Of a stretch of DNA of 64,000 nucleotides, positions 53,439 through 64,000 are shown one piece after another. Under the pieces are notes generated by a model. It had not been told where the DNA came from and made no database searches. It saw only the letters and a list, made by a program, of their open reading frames with translations. A program made the translations under genes and the position numbers. Within the stretch, counting starts at the first letter, position 1, and every line of letters starts with the position of its first letter. This stretch comes from Edaphochlamys debaryana (lineage: Eukaryota; Chlorophyta; Chlorophyceae; Chlamydomonadales), in NCBI GenBank assembly GCA_016858145.1, contig JAEHOE010000135.1, positions 62,001 to 126,000 on the forward strand, in the 5' to 3' direction.

Positions 53439-56400
53439 ATGGCTAAGGAGTCGGGCCAAGGGCCCGTCCTAAAGCTCCTGCTGGGTGTTTTGTTGGTTCT
53501 TCTTGCAAACTTCGCTGGTCGGCGATGGCTGGGCAACGCTTTGGGCTCCGCCTGGGAGAGTGCTTGCCAGGTGCGTGCTGGGAGCTAGGTTTGCGGGCTG
53601 CGGGTGGGAAGGGGCCTCGTCGGAGGGACCCGCCCGCGACGGACGCACGCCCCCACGAGCCTGCTTGTTTGCGACGTGCTGCGTAATAGCTACGCCACGA
53701 GGTGACTGTTGGGCGTGGGAGCGGCTGTTCAATTTCCGGGGTTTGGTCCTGCTGCGGATTGCCGCGCAACCCGCCGCACATAGCGGATTCGGCGTAACCC
53801 GTGCTTTCTTGCTGGCAGGCGGGTGGCCTGGTTTTCGTTCTACGTTTCAACAGCCCTCAGCGGCCATGCGGCGCGACGACATCGACAGAGGGCGTGTTGG
53901 CGTCAGCTCTTGGTAAGCGTGCTGGGTGGAATGCAAACGGCGGACCTGCCTCTCGGGTTGGGGGTGGCAACGCGAAGGAGCCTTGGCCGCAACACCCCTG
54001 CGGCTCCCCAACTCTCCCACGTGCAGGTGCAGCGCTGGGCGCCCTTAGCGCCCTCCTGTGCTGCCGCCTGGCGACCATGGTGGTTCTGGGGATAGCTATG
54101 CTGCTTATTCATACGCCCTGCCCTAGCAAGGGCCAGCGCCCTGCCGACGTGCTGGCCTCAGCGCTAGACCAGCCCCGGCTACCGTCTCTGGGGTTTTGGC
54201 AGCTGCTGCTGGCAGCGTTCTATTTCGTCGCCCGTTGCGCTGCTGGCAACGGCCTGCTGGGCTGCTTATCAGCAGCCCTATGCCACACCGCCACGCTCCT
54301 GGCGGCACATGAGCTAGTGGCGCTACTCTCGGAGCCGGCGCCAGCCCCCGGCTTGGCTGGAATGACAGCCTCTGGTGCGCACTCCCCCATCGGGGCCGCT
54401 GACGGCGCGGGCACACCCCAGCTCAGCCTCCGCCGCAGTGCTAGCTCCACCTCCGCGCTGCAAAGCCCGCGCCGCCCCAGCACCTCCGGCCAGATGCTGC
54501 CGCCGTCAGCGCGCCGCAGCCACGCAGGCCCGGGCGAGCTGGTGGTGGGAGGGATGGCGCTGGAGCACTCAGACACGTCACCTATCGTCACCCCCGCCGG
54601 TGGCCGCGCACGGGTAAGTGGTCCTGTCGGGCGGTGGTTTAGACAGGGCTGCAGGTGGTACTGAACACGAGGCTCGGACGCGGTGGGGTGACGGGGTTAG
54701 CTCGCGCAAGCCACGGCGGCCCTGGCCTTACGTAATGGCTGGGACCACCGGGCTCTCTGTCCTGTGATGAACTCCTGCGGTTGGGGTGAGCTGGGGCAGA
54801 AGTCAGAGCACCGCCGCTCACATAGTTCTCCCTGATCGCCGCGCACCTGCAGGCGGGCACCGTCGGGGCGCAGCTGCACGCCAACGGTGGCGGCTACACG
54901 GACCTGCGGCGGTCGCTGCCTGCGGGCCTCAGCCCGGGTCCCTCGCTGCCCCGCAGCTCCTCGGCCACCGCCAGCATGCACACCAAGCTAATGACAACCG
55001 GGTCGGGCCCGGGCGGTGTGCCCCACTCCCCGGTCGTGCCGCTCCGTAGCTACGGCTCCGCCGGTCGCGAGGCGCTCGTGGGGGCTGCTGGGATGGTGAC
55101 GAGCGCGCTACCCACGCTCGACGTGGGCGGGCTGGGTGACTTGGCCCCACCCACGGGGTCTCGGCAGCACTCCAGCGTACACGCTAGCCCCGGGGCCGCG
55201 AACCGGCAGTCAAAGACGCGCTCGCTCGCAGGCGGCAGCCCAGAGGGCGCCTCTCCAGCAACGAAGCGCGGGGTCTCGGAAAGTGGCGGCGGCGCTGTGG
55301 GTCTGGGCCTGGGTGAGGGGACCTTGCTACCGCAGGCGGGCTCGATTCAGGGCCGGCGGTCTTCCGGGGGCGGCCCGGAGGCCAGCGGGAGCGCTGGCGA
55401 GGCGCGAACGGAGCCAGGGGCGGTCGTGGCGAGCGCTGGGCACAGCAGCAACGGCGGCGCATCGCTGCCTCTGGGCGACCGGGCCGCGGGCGAGGGCGGG
55501 ACCGAGGAGGGCGCGGACCGGCCGCTGGGCCAGGAGCAGTCGTCGGCCGAGTCTTCGGTGAGCCGCCAGCATGGGGTTGAGGAGAGGCGTGGGCGGTGGG
55601 ATGCAGGGCCGTGTGTGACTACGCTGTGAGGTCCAGCGGGCCAGCGGCTAGCGGCTGGTGTGGCTGCAGCCTCATGGTGAGGGGCCCTGACCCTGTCGGC
55701 TGGCCCCACGAGGTGAGTGCGCTTGCTTGCTCCGTGTGCCCCCCTCCCCCAGCACTGCCGCGTGTGCTCGGAGGAGCTCCATGCCTTCCGCAGCCACCTG
55801 CCCGCAACGCGGCCGCTCTCCCCCGTGGAGGAGGGCCACAGCGGACCCCTGGCGCAGCCGCGGCCCTCCACCAGCGGCCGCGCCGGCGGGCCCAGGCACC
55901 ATCGCCGCGCGTCCTCCCACCGCGTCTCCGGCTCCACCCATGATTACATTATGCTAGCCAGCACCGTGCCCGGGGGCGACTGCTGTCCGCCGTACCGCCC
56001 GCCCAACGGCGCCTTCGCCCCACGTGGCCTCGACGTCGAAGAGGAGGAGGAGGAGGAGTACGACAGTGAGGCGTACAACGATGACGACAGCGACGGTTGC
56101 TTTTCTCTCGTACTGGACGCCAACGGCAACCCGAATCCCAACGGCGCGGCCCACGCGCCCGGGGCCCAGGTCCTGGTCTCCGCCACCGCCAACGGTCCTT
56201 CCGGGGGCGCTGGGATCAACCCTCGCGCGAGCACAGGGGGCCTGTGGCCAGGGCAAGTGGGGCCAGACGCTGCCGCTTGGGCGGCGGCGCACGGCGGCAC
56301 GGCCGGCGCCGCGAGCCCAGGCGCGGGCGGGCTCGTACGGAAGCACTCGCACGCGCTGCACGGCGTCGTACCACACCCGCCCGACGTGTACGGCTGTGAC

Positions 56401-59400
56401 GTGGCGGATCTGGCGGATCTCGAGGACCTGATGTCTCTGGAGGAGGTGGAGGCGGTGGCGGCGGCGGAGGACTGCGACCTAGTGGCGGGGGCCTCGGGCG
56501 GCAGCCGGCCGCCGACCCGCGGTGGCGCCGCCGCCGCCACGCACTCCCTGGGCGCCGTCGGGCGGCCGGGCGGGCCCTTTGCGGGCCTGGAGCTGTGCAC
56601 GGGCCTGGGCGCCGGGGCGGATAGCAGCATGGTGGCGGAGGACTCGTACTGTGGCATTACCACCGGCCCCGCCACGCCCGCGCATCCGGCCGGGCCGCTG
56701 GGCGGAGCGCTGCTGCCGGGGCCGCTGCGCAGCCGCCTGGGGGCCACCGGCGAGGGCGCTGCGCCTGGTGGCGCGGACGGGGCTGGGGCTGAGGGCGGGC
56801 TGCAGGCGCAGGGCAGCGTCCCGCTGCAGGTGAGGCCTGGGCAGGCGGGGATACGGGGCTGATAGAGGGCGTGGGAGCCGGCCCGTGCGGTGTTGTAGCA
56901 GTCATCCCTCTCTTGGTTGCTTGGCTGTCCTGCTTAGGAGAGCAAGGTGTTGACGGCGCTTCCGCCCCCCGTGATCCCGCAGGAGGACACCCTCGCTCGC
57001 CACACGGCCGCCTCGTTGGCAGCCACTGCCGCCACCGCCGCCGCCGCCGCGCAGGCGGCTGCGCGCAGGAGCACCGGCGGCGCTGTCGACCCCGCCCTGC
57101 TGCCACTGCTGGCGCCTGCCGGCACGTCCGGCGAGCTGATGGACTGCTTCCTGCGCGACGCCGCCATGCTCGTCAACGGCGGGTACGACACGTACGACGA
57201 AACCGAGTCTGACGTGGAGCTCCTAACCACCACAACCAACACCGCCGCCACGAGCTCCCGGCACGCTTCGCGCCAGCCGGCGTCCGGCCGCGGCCCTGCT
57301 CAGGCCCTGGGGGCCAAAGCGCAGGCGGGGTGGGCCGAGGACGAGGGCGACCAGGAGGGGGACTCGAGCGAGGGAGACCGGGCAGGGGGCAGCGGCGGCG
57401 GCTCGGCGCAGCGGGAGCAGCTGCAGGCCATGTCTCGCGGCCAGCTGCTTGCGCGCCAGATCTACGGCGCCCCGCCGCCCGAATTCCTGCCCTTCCCGCT
57501 CCGCGACGCTTCCGCCCACCCCGCCGCCGTGTTCCTGCCCGCGCCCGCGGTCGCGCCCCACCACCGCTCTGGCGCCGCCATCATCCCGCCCCCTCTTCCT
57601 CCTCCGCAACAACAGCAGCAGCAGCTACGGCACAGCGTGGGGCACGTGGCGCACCACGGCCCCTCGGGCCATGCTGAGGTGGTGCTCGTGCCCTCGCCGC
57701 ACGCACCGCACGCGCCGCAGCTGCAGCTGCAGCCACAGCACGCGCAGCAGCTGGCGCTGGCGCGGTCCTCCCGCCGCAGCGCCGCGACCGCCTCCGCCTC
57801 GCCCAACACCACGGGCGCGGCGGGCTTCGTCGACGGCGATCTGCAGCCGCCGCAGCCGTCGCAGGGGCGCTCCTCGGGCGTTGTGGCGAGGCTGCCCGGA
57901 TCTGCAGGGCACATCTCGCCCGCCCGCGCCGCCGTGCCGCCGCCGCTCGTGGCCCTGCCCCACTCCCAGCGCCACTCCATGGACTCTGCGCGCCACAGCC
58001 ACCCCTCGCTTGCCGCCGCCCCGGACGTGCATGTGCCGCTGGTTTCTCCGCGGGGCGTTGGCGGCGGCGGCTACGCGCTGCCGGGTCTGCCGCCGCCGGT
58101 GGCGGCACCCGCCGCAACCGCGTTCCTGCTTCAGGCGGATCAGCTGCGGTGGGAGGAGATGGAGACGTTTGGTCTCGACGAGGGCAGCAGCGGCGGCGTG
58201 GGGGGGCACGGCGTGCAGGGGAACGGCTCGGGTGGGGACGGGCAAGGCCGGCCGAACCTCTTGCGAGGTTCCAGCTCGGAGCCGCAGTGGCCAAGCCCGG
58301 GCCCCGTCGGGCCCGGCCAGGCCCAGAGCCACCACGGGCAGGTCCACGTGCCGTCGCAGGTCGGGCCCAAGCCGGGCCCGGTGCAGCGGCAGCGCAGCCA
58401 CAGCCACTGCCAGGCGCTCCACGCGCAGCACGTGGCACAGCACGCAGCGCAGCATGCACCGCACGCTCAGCACGGGCTGCTCAAGACGCACGCGCACGGC
58501 CACTCCCTCAGCCACTCCCATCTGCCGCCGTACCTCGGCCACCAGCCCCTCCACCGCGGCGGGCACCATGGCCGGCTGATGAGCCCTCAGGAGGGCGACG
58601 AGGAGGGCTCGGGGGAAGCTGACGGCAACGACGTGACGCCCACCCAACACATGTCCAACCGCCCGTCCAATTTCTTGAGTCATCCCTTTGACGAGCCAGG
58701 GGCGCACCTGCTCAAAGCCGTCACGGTGTGCGGCGCAGTACGGGGCTCGCCCGGGGATCCACGTGGGTTCGTGGGCAGTGCCGGCGGCGCCGTACCGGCC
58801 CGCCCGACGCTCGTCAACCCGTTCGAGTGCGCCGGACAGATGCAGTACAGATCGCTGTCCTTCCAGCACCTCAACCAACCGCCGCACTACGATCTCCACC
58901 ACCGTACGGCGTCGAGCCGCGTCAGCGCCTTCAGCCCGCCGGGCGCCGCCGCCCCCCTCAGCGGCGCCGCCACGCCAGCTACCGGTGCGGCGGCGGCCAC
59001 GGCCGCTGATGCGGCCGCCGCGCCGCCAGCCGGGGCTCTCACAACGCAGACCAGCGACGGCGGCGCCAGTACGGCAGTCAGCGGCGCCGCCACCGCCCCT
59101 GCCGTGACGGCGGCGGGGGCGGGGGGCGACAGCATGTACTCCGTGGCAGCGGCGGCATCGAGCCTCTCCGGCCATGACACGCGGCCCACGCCGCCGCCGA
59201 CGGCGATGGCGGGCTCGGCCCTGGGCCCAGCAGCCGCATCCGCTGCACCCGGCCCGGCGGACGGCTCCCTGGCAGCAGCGGACCCCGCTCCGGCAACGGA
59301 CACGGACACAGGGGACAGCGCACGTGCGAAGGATGGGTTGGCGTCGACGCAGGAGCCACAGCAGGGGGCGCCAGCGTCGCCGTCGCCGTCGCTGCCGCTG

Positions 59401-60115
59401 CCGCCGCTGGGCTTTGGCGCCATCGGGGCGCATTTGGCCGCCGTCAAGACCATGGGCGGCGGTGGCATGATGGGGTCCAGCGGCGGCGGGGCAGTGCTGG
59501 CGGCCTTTGCGGCCGTGGGCAGCGACGTTGCGTCGCCCCTAGCGCCCTCCGAGGCGGCGGCGGCGGCGGCAGCAGCGGCCGCCGACCTGCCGCCGGAGCT
59601 GCCGCCCGCGCCCTCCGCCTCCTCCATGGTCACACGCCTCACGCTGGTACGTCGGCTCGCGGCTTTGGGGCCGAACTGCGCATAGCTTGACGGCTCAAGT
59701 TCCGCGTTTTGCCCCATAATGCCAGCTGAGCGACACGCCTTCCCGTACATGGCTCGGCCGCTTGATCCTGCATGGCCTTGAGGAGCTCGCGCCCTCCGCT
59801 GCCGTGAGCCCAACGTCTCCCTCCCTCCCCCCCTCCCGTCCCCTGCCCTCGCCACAGCCCTCCGTTGACGGCTGGCCGGCGCATTGCCCGGGCGGGGGCG
59901 GGGGCGTGTTCAGCCCCCCGCTCCACGGCTCCTGGGGCGCTGCCTTCTTCCAGGGGGAGGGGGAGGGGGAGTCGGACGAGGAGGGCGACACGCCCGCGGA
60001 CGCCGAGCGCCGGCGCTCCAGGGCCGCTGGCGGCGCCTCGGCGACAGCCACGGCTGGGGTGGCTGCCGACGGTGCGGCGGCGGCGGCCGGGACTGCTGTG
60101 GGGCCCGAGGCGTAG
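53439..60115 (+). CDS. Very large, mostly disordered membrane protein, function unknown
   Basis: Seven exons: 53439-53570, 53819-53912, 54027-54613, 54853-55557, 55753-56829, 56938-59646, 59858-60115; 5562 nt, 1853 residues, in frame. The N-terminal third is membrane-like: LLLGVLLVLLANFA (helix 1), LGALSALLCCRLATMVVLGI, LGFWQLLLAAFYFV and CLSAALCHTATLLAAHELVALL. The rest is Ser/Gly/Ala/Pro-rich and probably intrinsically disordered. Landmarks are HCRVCSEELHAFRSH near residue 507 (a C-x2-C...H...H pattern that could bind zinc), an acidic run after RGLD near 602-620, a short polyglutamine near 1089, and a His-rich stretch near 1347-1407 (HAQHVAQHAAQHAPHAQH). No catalytic domain is recognised. 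It could be a membrane scaffold or metal-responsive protein, but nothing shows this directly. The start is the first ATG giving the first helix. Confidence 0.75.
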
Positions 60116-63100
60116 GCTGCGGGCGCCTCGTTGCCTGCCCACACGCGTGCTGGGGAGGGGTGGACCAGACGGATAAAGGAGGGTGGGGGCCCTGGAGGGC
60201 GGTACACACAACAATGGGGCTTCATATAAAGCTTCGGCGAGAGAGAAAATCGGGAACCGGGTAAAGCTCCTGGAGTTCGGGGGCGGCGCGCCACGCTGCC
60301 TGTGGCTTGGGTGTAGGTACCGTCATTGCCTTCATGTCTGTAGATGAGCCGCGTTGTCGCAGCTGTTTTTCGCGTTGCAAGCGTTCGTAGAGCGTAGCGG
60401 GACACACGGTTCGTCAGCAGGCAGCCTCGGGTTTACTAGGCCCCCTTGTTTGGTGCCGTTGCGTCGTTTGCGTGTAGCGGGCTGCGTAAGGTATATGCGC
60501 AAGGGTGCAGGGGTGGCCCAGTAGCGCTCTGCAGCTGGCGTTGCAGACGAACGAGGCTGGCAGGAGCGGGCAGGTGCGGGCGCGGAGCGGGCGGAAGCGA
60601 TGAGGACGAGGCGAGAGAGGTGGGGGGGCTGCTGGCCTGTGAGGGAGGCAGCGCTGGCTGTTACGGGAAGGCGAGGTACAGGGGCTAGTGAAACCCTTGA
60701 TCTAGTGACTGAACGGTTATTGCGCCTAGCTTGAGTGTCCGAGCCGGCATCATTGCAGTGATAGGTTTTGCTTTTGAGGTGAGGAGTGGAAGGGAGCACC
60801 GTCCAAGCAGGGGGCGCTTCATGCAGGTAGGGCTAGCATGCAAGGGGATGGGCGTAGGCCCCGTTTCGAGGCTTGATGGGCTCGCGATAGTGACGCAAGC
60901 AGATGGCCTCTGTCGGTTCGCTGTCTGGTCGCTGTGTCTGTATCGTTTCGTGTCGGGTCGGGTGCGATAAGGAAGCAAGGCTTTGCCTAAAGCGCAATCT
61001 TTGACGGAGCCGCTTCTCGGTGCAGTGTGATTACTCTCTGTGTTTGCTTTTACAGCCATGCGGCCTCGCCGGCTCTTTCTCCGCCGACTTGACTAGCATG
61101 TGTACCTTAATACGCTTACAACCGGTTTGAGTCCTCGCTTAGCGCTTGGTCTGGGCACTGGGGGAGCGGCTCTTGAGCGTGCGCCCGCATCCCCCGGGCT
61201 GGAGAAGACGCCATCCCACGCGACGAGGTTAGAGGCAAGGGTTTCGGAGCCATGACTGGGGTGACTGCGGGTTCTCTAGGGAGAGGTGGAGGTCGTTAAT
61301 GCCGTGCTCAAGAGCCTCGTGCAGCTAGTCTGGCCTCGACGTGTTTATGGGCAGCATCGGTTGTCGCTGCGTACTTCCTGGTGCCGAGTTGAGCCAGCCC
61401 GGGCCGTGTGTCTCTGTGCCTGCTGGTGTGCGCAAGTGCCGTGGGAGTTCTGCGGATCGGGCCTTTTCTGGCCGCATTGAACTAGCGTTATCCAGCCGAG
61501 CGGGCGCTGCTATGTGACGATGCTCGTGTTCTGTTCGAATGGAAAGGAGCCGAGGGCGCCTCGATACCCTCTATGCCCGGGTCCTCCTGCATAGACACAT
61601 TGCAGTACTGTACAGATGCGGCGGTGGCGGTAGCACATGCAAACAAAGCCGTTTTGCTGTTAGCAGTAGCGTGGCTAAACTGCTTTTAGCAAAGCGCGGG
61701 ACTCTCCTAAAGGGGTTTGTCAGCGCCCCATGTGGGCTCGGTGCCGGTTTCCTGTCCGTGGATTCTGCTCGCTTTCCTTTCGTTTAGCGCGCGTCGGTGT
61801 TGTGCTGCGGCCATGAACCCGGGTTAGGGTCTGAGTTGCTGCCGGATGAGCTGTGCGGGTGCTCTCTTCATGTGAAAGATTGCACATGCTTCTGAGGAGC
61901 GGGGATTGCCCGAATGATGCGATGGGTCGAGGGCGATAGTGGTACTGGTGTGTGGCACTGGAGGGGCTCGTGAGGCGGGACCATGCGGCTCTCGCCCTGG
62001 GCTGTCGTTGCCCCGCCGTGCGGTGCTGCTGGAAGGCCGCGTGAGAGCGAGTAGCTTGGCTGATGCTGACGGGAACCCCAGCCTGGGCCCAGGCCTACTG
62101 GCACGTGATGCAGCACCCACCTCGTTGCCCCGACGGATACGCGGCGTTTGGCGGGGGTTCGTCCTTTCTGCTGCTGTAAGACTGCATGCAGATTTTATGT
62201 CATCGAGATCTTCCTTGCGGACGGGTGTGTCCTGCCGAGCGCACAGCGGTCCCTGCGAGCTCTGCGCGCGCACAGCGGTCCCAGCCTCTCGGCTCTCCCA
62301 TACATGGAATCGTCGCGCAACACGCCGCACTCTTCGGCCGTTCGGCGGGTTTAGCGCACGGGGCCATGCATCCTCCCTGTGGCCGCTGCTCAGCTGCATC
62401 GCCAGAGCCTGTCCACCACGGAGGGGCTGTGCCCACCGCCGCTTTGCAAGCCAGCGAGCTGCGCCCACGACACCTGGCAGCCACCACGCCATCACCACGC
62501 CCTGGCCCCTCCCTCCACAACCAAGCGCTTCGCTTCGTTGATGTCTTCTAACCCCTCCCTCCACCACCCCACGCTCTGCCAACCCGACCGCTCCAGAGGC
62601 CGCCCTACTGCCCACGCTTTTTTTTTACATTCGGATTGCACCGCAAGGGAATGCAGAGGCTGAGAGACTCACGGTAATACCCACACCCCCTCTGCGTTCC
62701 GGCACCACCCGTGTCCTCCGTGGCCCCTCCCTCCACACCCCCTCTGCGTACCACCCGTGTCCTTCCCCGCCAAACGCCTCCCGACATCCGAGCACAGCCC
62801 CCGTTCTTGGATAAGGTCACGTCCCCGACACGCCCCCGGCTTGGCCCTAGTCGCCTGTAGCCAGCAACACCACGCAATCTCCTGCTGCGCTGGTGGCTGG
62901 TCCCCCCGTGCGCACATCTGGTGTGCCCACCTCCAGGCACTGCACCTACGCGGCGTTCACAACCGCCATCGGTGATGACAATACAAAGGACCCCAAAAGA
63001 TTGGACATGAGAAACCCCTCTACTTCGCAGAGATTGAGCTCGCCCATCAGCGCTGCTGCTGCATCCAGGCTCCCATGTTGTGCACGGCAGACGAGTGACG

Positions 63101-63298
63101 CGACAAGCAAGGCCAGTCGGGCCAGCAAACGCGGCGGGGGGCTAAGAACAGGGGTGCCAGGCAAGCGAGTGCGCAAGGGCACGGCCCGGGGAACCGCCCG
63201 CGGCGGGGGGCGTAGGGTCCAGCCGGGGGGGCACGTTAGCCGGGCTGATGTCGGGGCAACGGATACGGCGTCCGGATGCTTTCAGCCCTCCTCATGAT

Positions 63299-63530
63299 GT
63301 CGGCCGGCATGGCAGGAGTTCGAGCTGCTAGCCGGTGTCCGTCGGCATGTCGGGGCCTTACGCTATGAGCCAGCAAACTAGATAGGGCCCCGAGTTGCCA
63401 ACCGGCATGTCCGCCAGCATTCTAGGGGCCCGCGCTGCCGACCAGTGCGTCGGTCCGCATGTCCGGCGCTGGCGCTTCCGGCGGAATGTCAGTCGGCATG
63501 TCCCCTTGCGAGGTCGGGGCTTGGCGTGTT
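63299..63530. repeat. Degenerate repeats around CGGCATGTC
   Basis: (C)CGGCATGTC or close variants occur near 63343, 63403, 63456 and 63496, roughly 40-60 bp apart, with shared GGGGCC and GCTGCCGACC flanks. An old minisatellite. Confidence 0.5.
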
Positions 63531-63599
63531 GGTCAGCATGGTAAGGACCCGTTCTTCCAGCTGGTCTGTCGGCGAAAACTGCTATGACCTGGCAACACA

Positions 63600-64000
63600 C
63601 AGCCGTCGCGCGTGGTCGCGTCGCCAAGCGGACGGAGAATGGCCCGTCCTGCCCGGCCGGGCGGTGCCTGTTGCGGTGTGCGGTGCCCTGTCTACGTATA
63701 CCGCGCTGCGTTACTCTCTGTGCTGCGGCTGACGCCCGGCCGCGCGACCAGCGTGCACGAGTGATGGTGCCAGGATGCTCTTGGTGGTGTCCGGAGCCGC
63801 GTGCCCGACTGCCCGTAGCCTGGTCTGATATCGCTTCTACTGCGCGAGCACGCCGCCGTCGCGCGAGGTGGCGTCGCTGCCGAGCGTGGGTGCATGGGTG
63901 CATCCTGACCTGTGGAGCCCAAGCTGCCATGCAACGCCTTTACCACGTATTGAGTAATGCGTTACTCGGTGTGCTGGGACTGGCGTCAGGTCGCGCGACG
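63600..64000. repeat. 252-bp tandem unit, two diverged copies, continuing off the edge
   Basis: GCCGTCGCGCG occurs at about 63602 and 63854; TGCGTTACTC(T/G)...TGTGCTG near 63706 and 63958; a GTC/CCGGCGCGCGACC-like end closes each unit. All three landmarks give the same step of about 252 bp. Confidence 0.65.

Larger units (their letters stand above)
60116..64000. other. No gene recognised; 3' flank plus repeats
   Basis: The first few hundred bases are presumably 3' UTR of the large membrane protein. Frames elsewhere lack motifs, consistent splice signals or coding bias. A roughly 50-bp duplication lies near 62680-62770, CGGCATGTC-containing degenerate repeats at 63299-63530, and two copies of a 252-bp unit from 63600 to the edge. 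Confidence 0.45.

Noticed and set aside
57625..59433. 602-codon minus-strand open frame
   Set aside because: Antisense of the large exon of the membrane protein; Arg-rich composition is that of a GC-rich shadow frame.
61939..62541. 200-codon plus-strand frame
   Set aside because: No recognisable domain, no consistent splice sites, Arg/Ser/Pro composition expected by chance in this GC range.
1..64000. CRISPR arrays, rRNA genes, prophage or bacterial operons
   Set aside because: None seen; intron-rich eukaryotic genes throughout.

Overview
The window looks like nuclear DNA of a chlorophyte green alga, most likely a chlamydomonadalean/volvocine species. The evidence is very high GC, Ala/Gly/Pro-rich proteins, many short introns that start GTGAG/GTGCG/GTGGG and end in a CAG acceptor, TGTAA motifs downstream of several stops, a putative thylakoid-targeted protein and a secreted protein with an SPPP hinge. 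No bacterial operons, CRISPR arrays, rRNA or convincing tRNA genes were seen. Gene models were built by hand by joining exons across introns and checking phase; six of the long models sum to an exact multiple of three.

Layout. 1-5051 (-): 5' part of a secreted multidomain protein (signal peptide, VMO-I beta-prism repeats, Pro-rich hinge, LamG-like domain, PAN/apple-like cysteine modules) running off the left edge. 6057-9170 (-) and 17969-20659 (+): an inverted pair of paralogous large LRR-like proteins. Between them, 10103-17603 (-): a kinesin with an N-terminal motor, a 753-residue Ala-rich coiled coil and C-terminal ankyrin repeats. About 21547-24302 (+): PP2C phosphatase. 24303-28100: gene-poor, with a LINE relic. 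28101-31721 (+): plastid-targeted DUF1499-like protein in nine exons. 31722-35432: gene-poor, with a tandem duplication and LINE relics. 35433-42004 (-): amino-acid permease with a 539-residue C-terminal tail. 42080-42600: LINE relic. 43122-49083 (-): a second kinesin/coiled-coil/ankyrin gene, paralogous to the first. 50007-53003 (-): PICOT-type protein (thioredoxin plus two CGFS glutaredoxin domains). 53439-60115 (+): very large, mostly disordered membrane protein. 60116-64000: no gene recognised; degenerate tandem repeats at the right edge.

The genes do not form one pathway. The most notable content is the pair of motor-coiled coil-ankyrin kinesins, whose exon boundaries match (both begin with 81-nt and 40-nt exons), the inverted LRR-like pair in which intron sequence of one copy matches open coding sequence of the other, and the VMO-I/LamG/PAN secreted protein. 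All family assignments rest on motifs read by eye; no database search was run.
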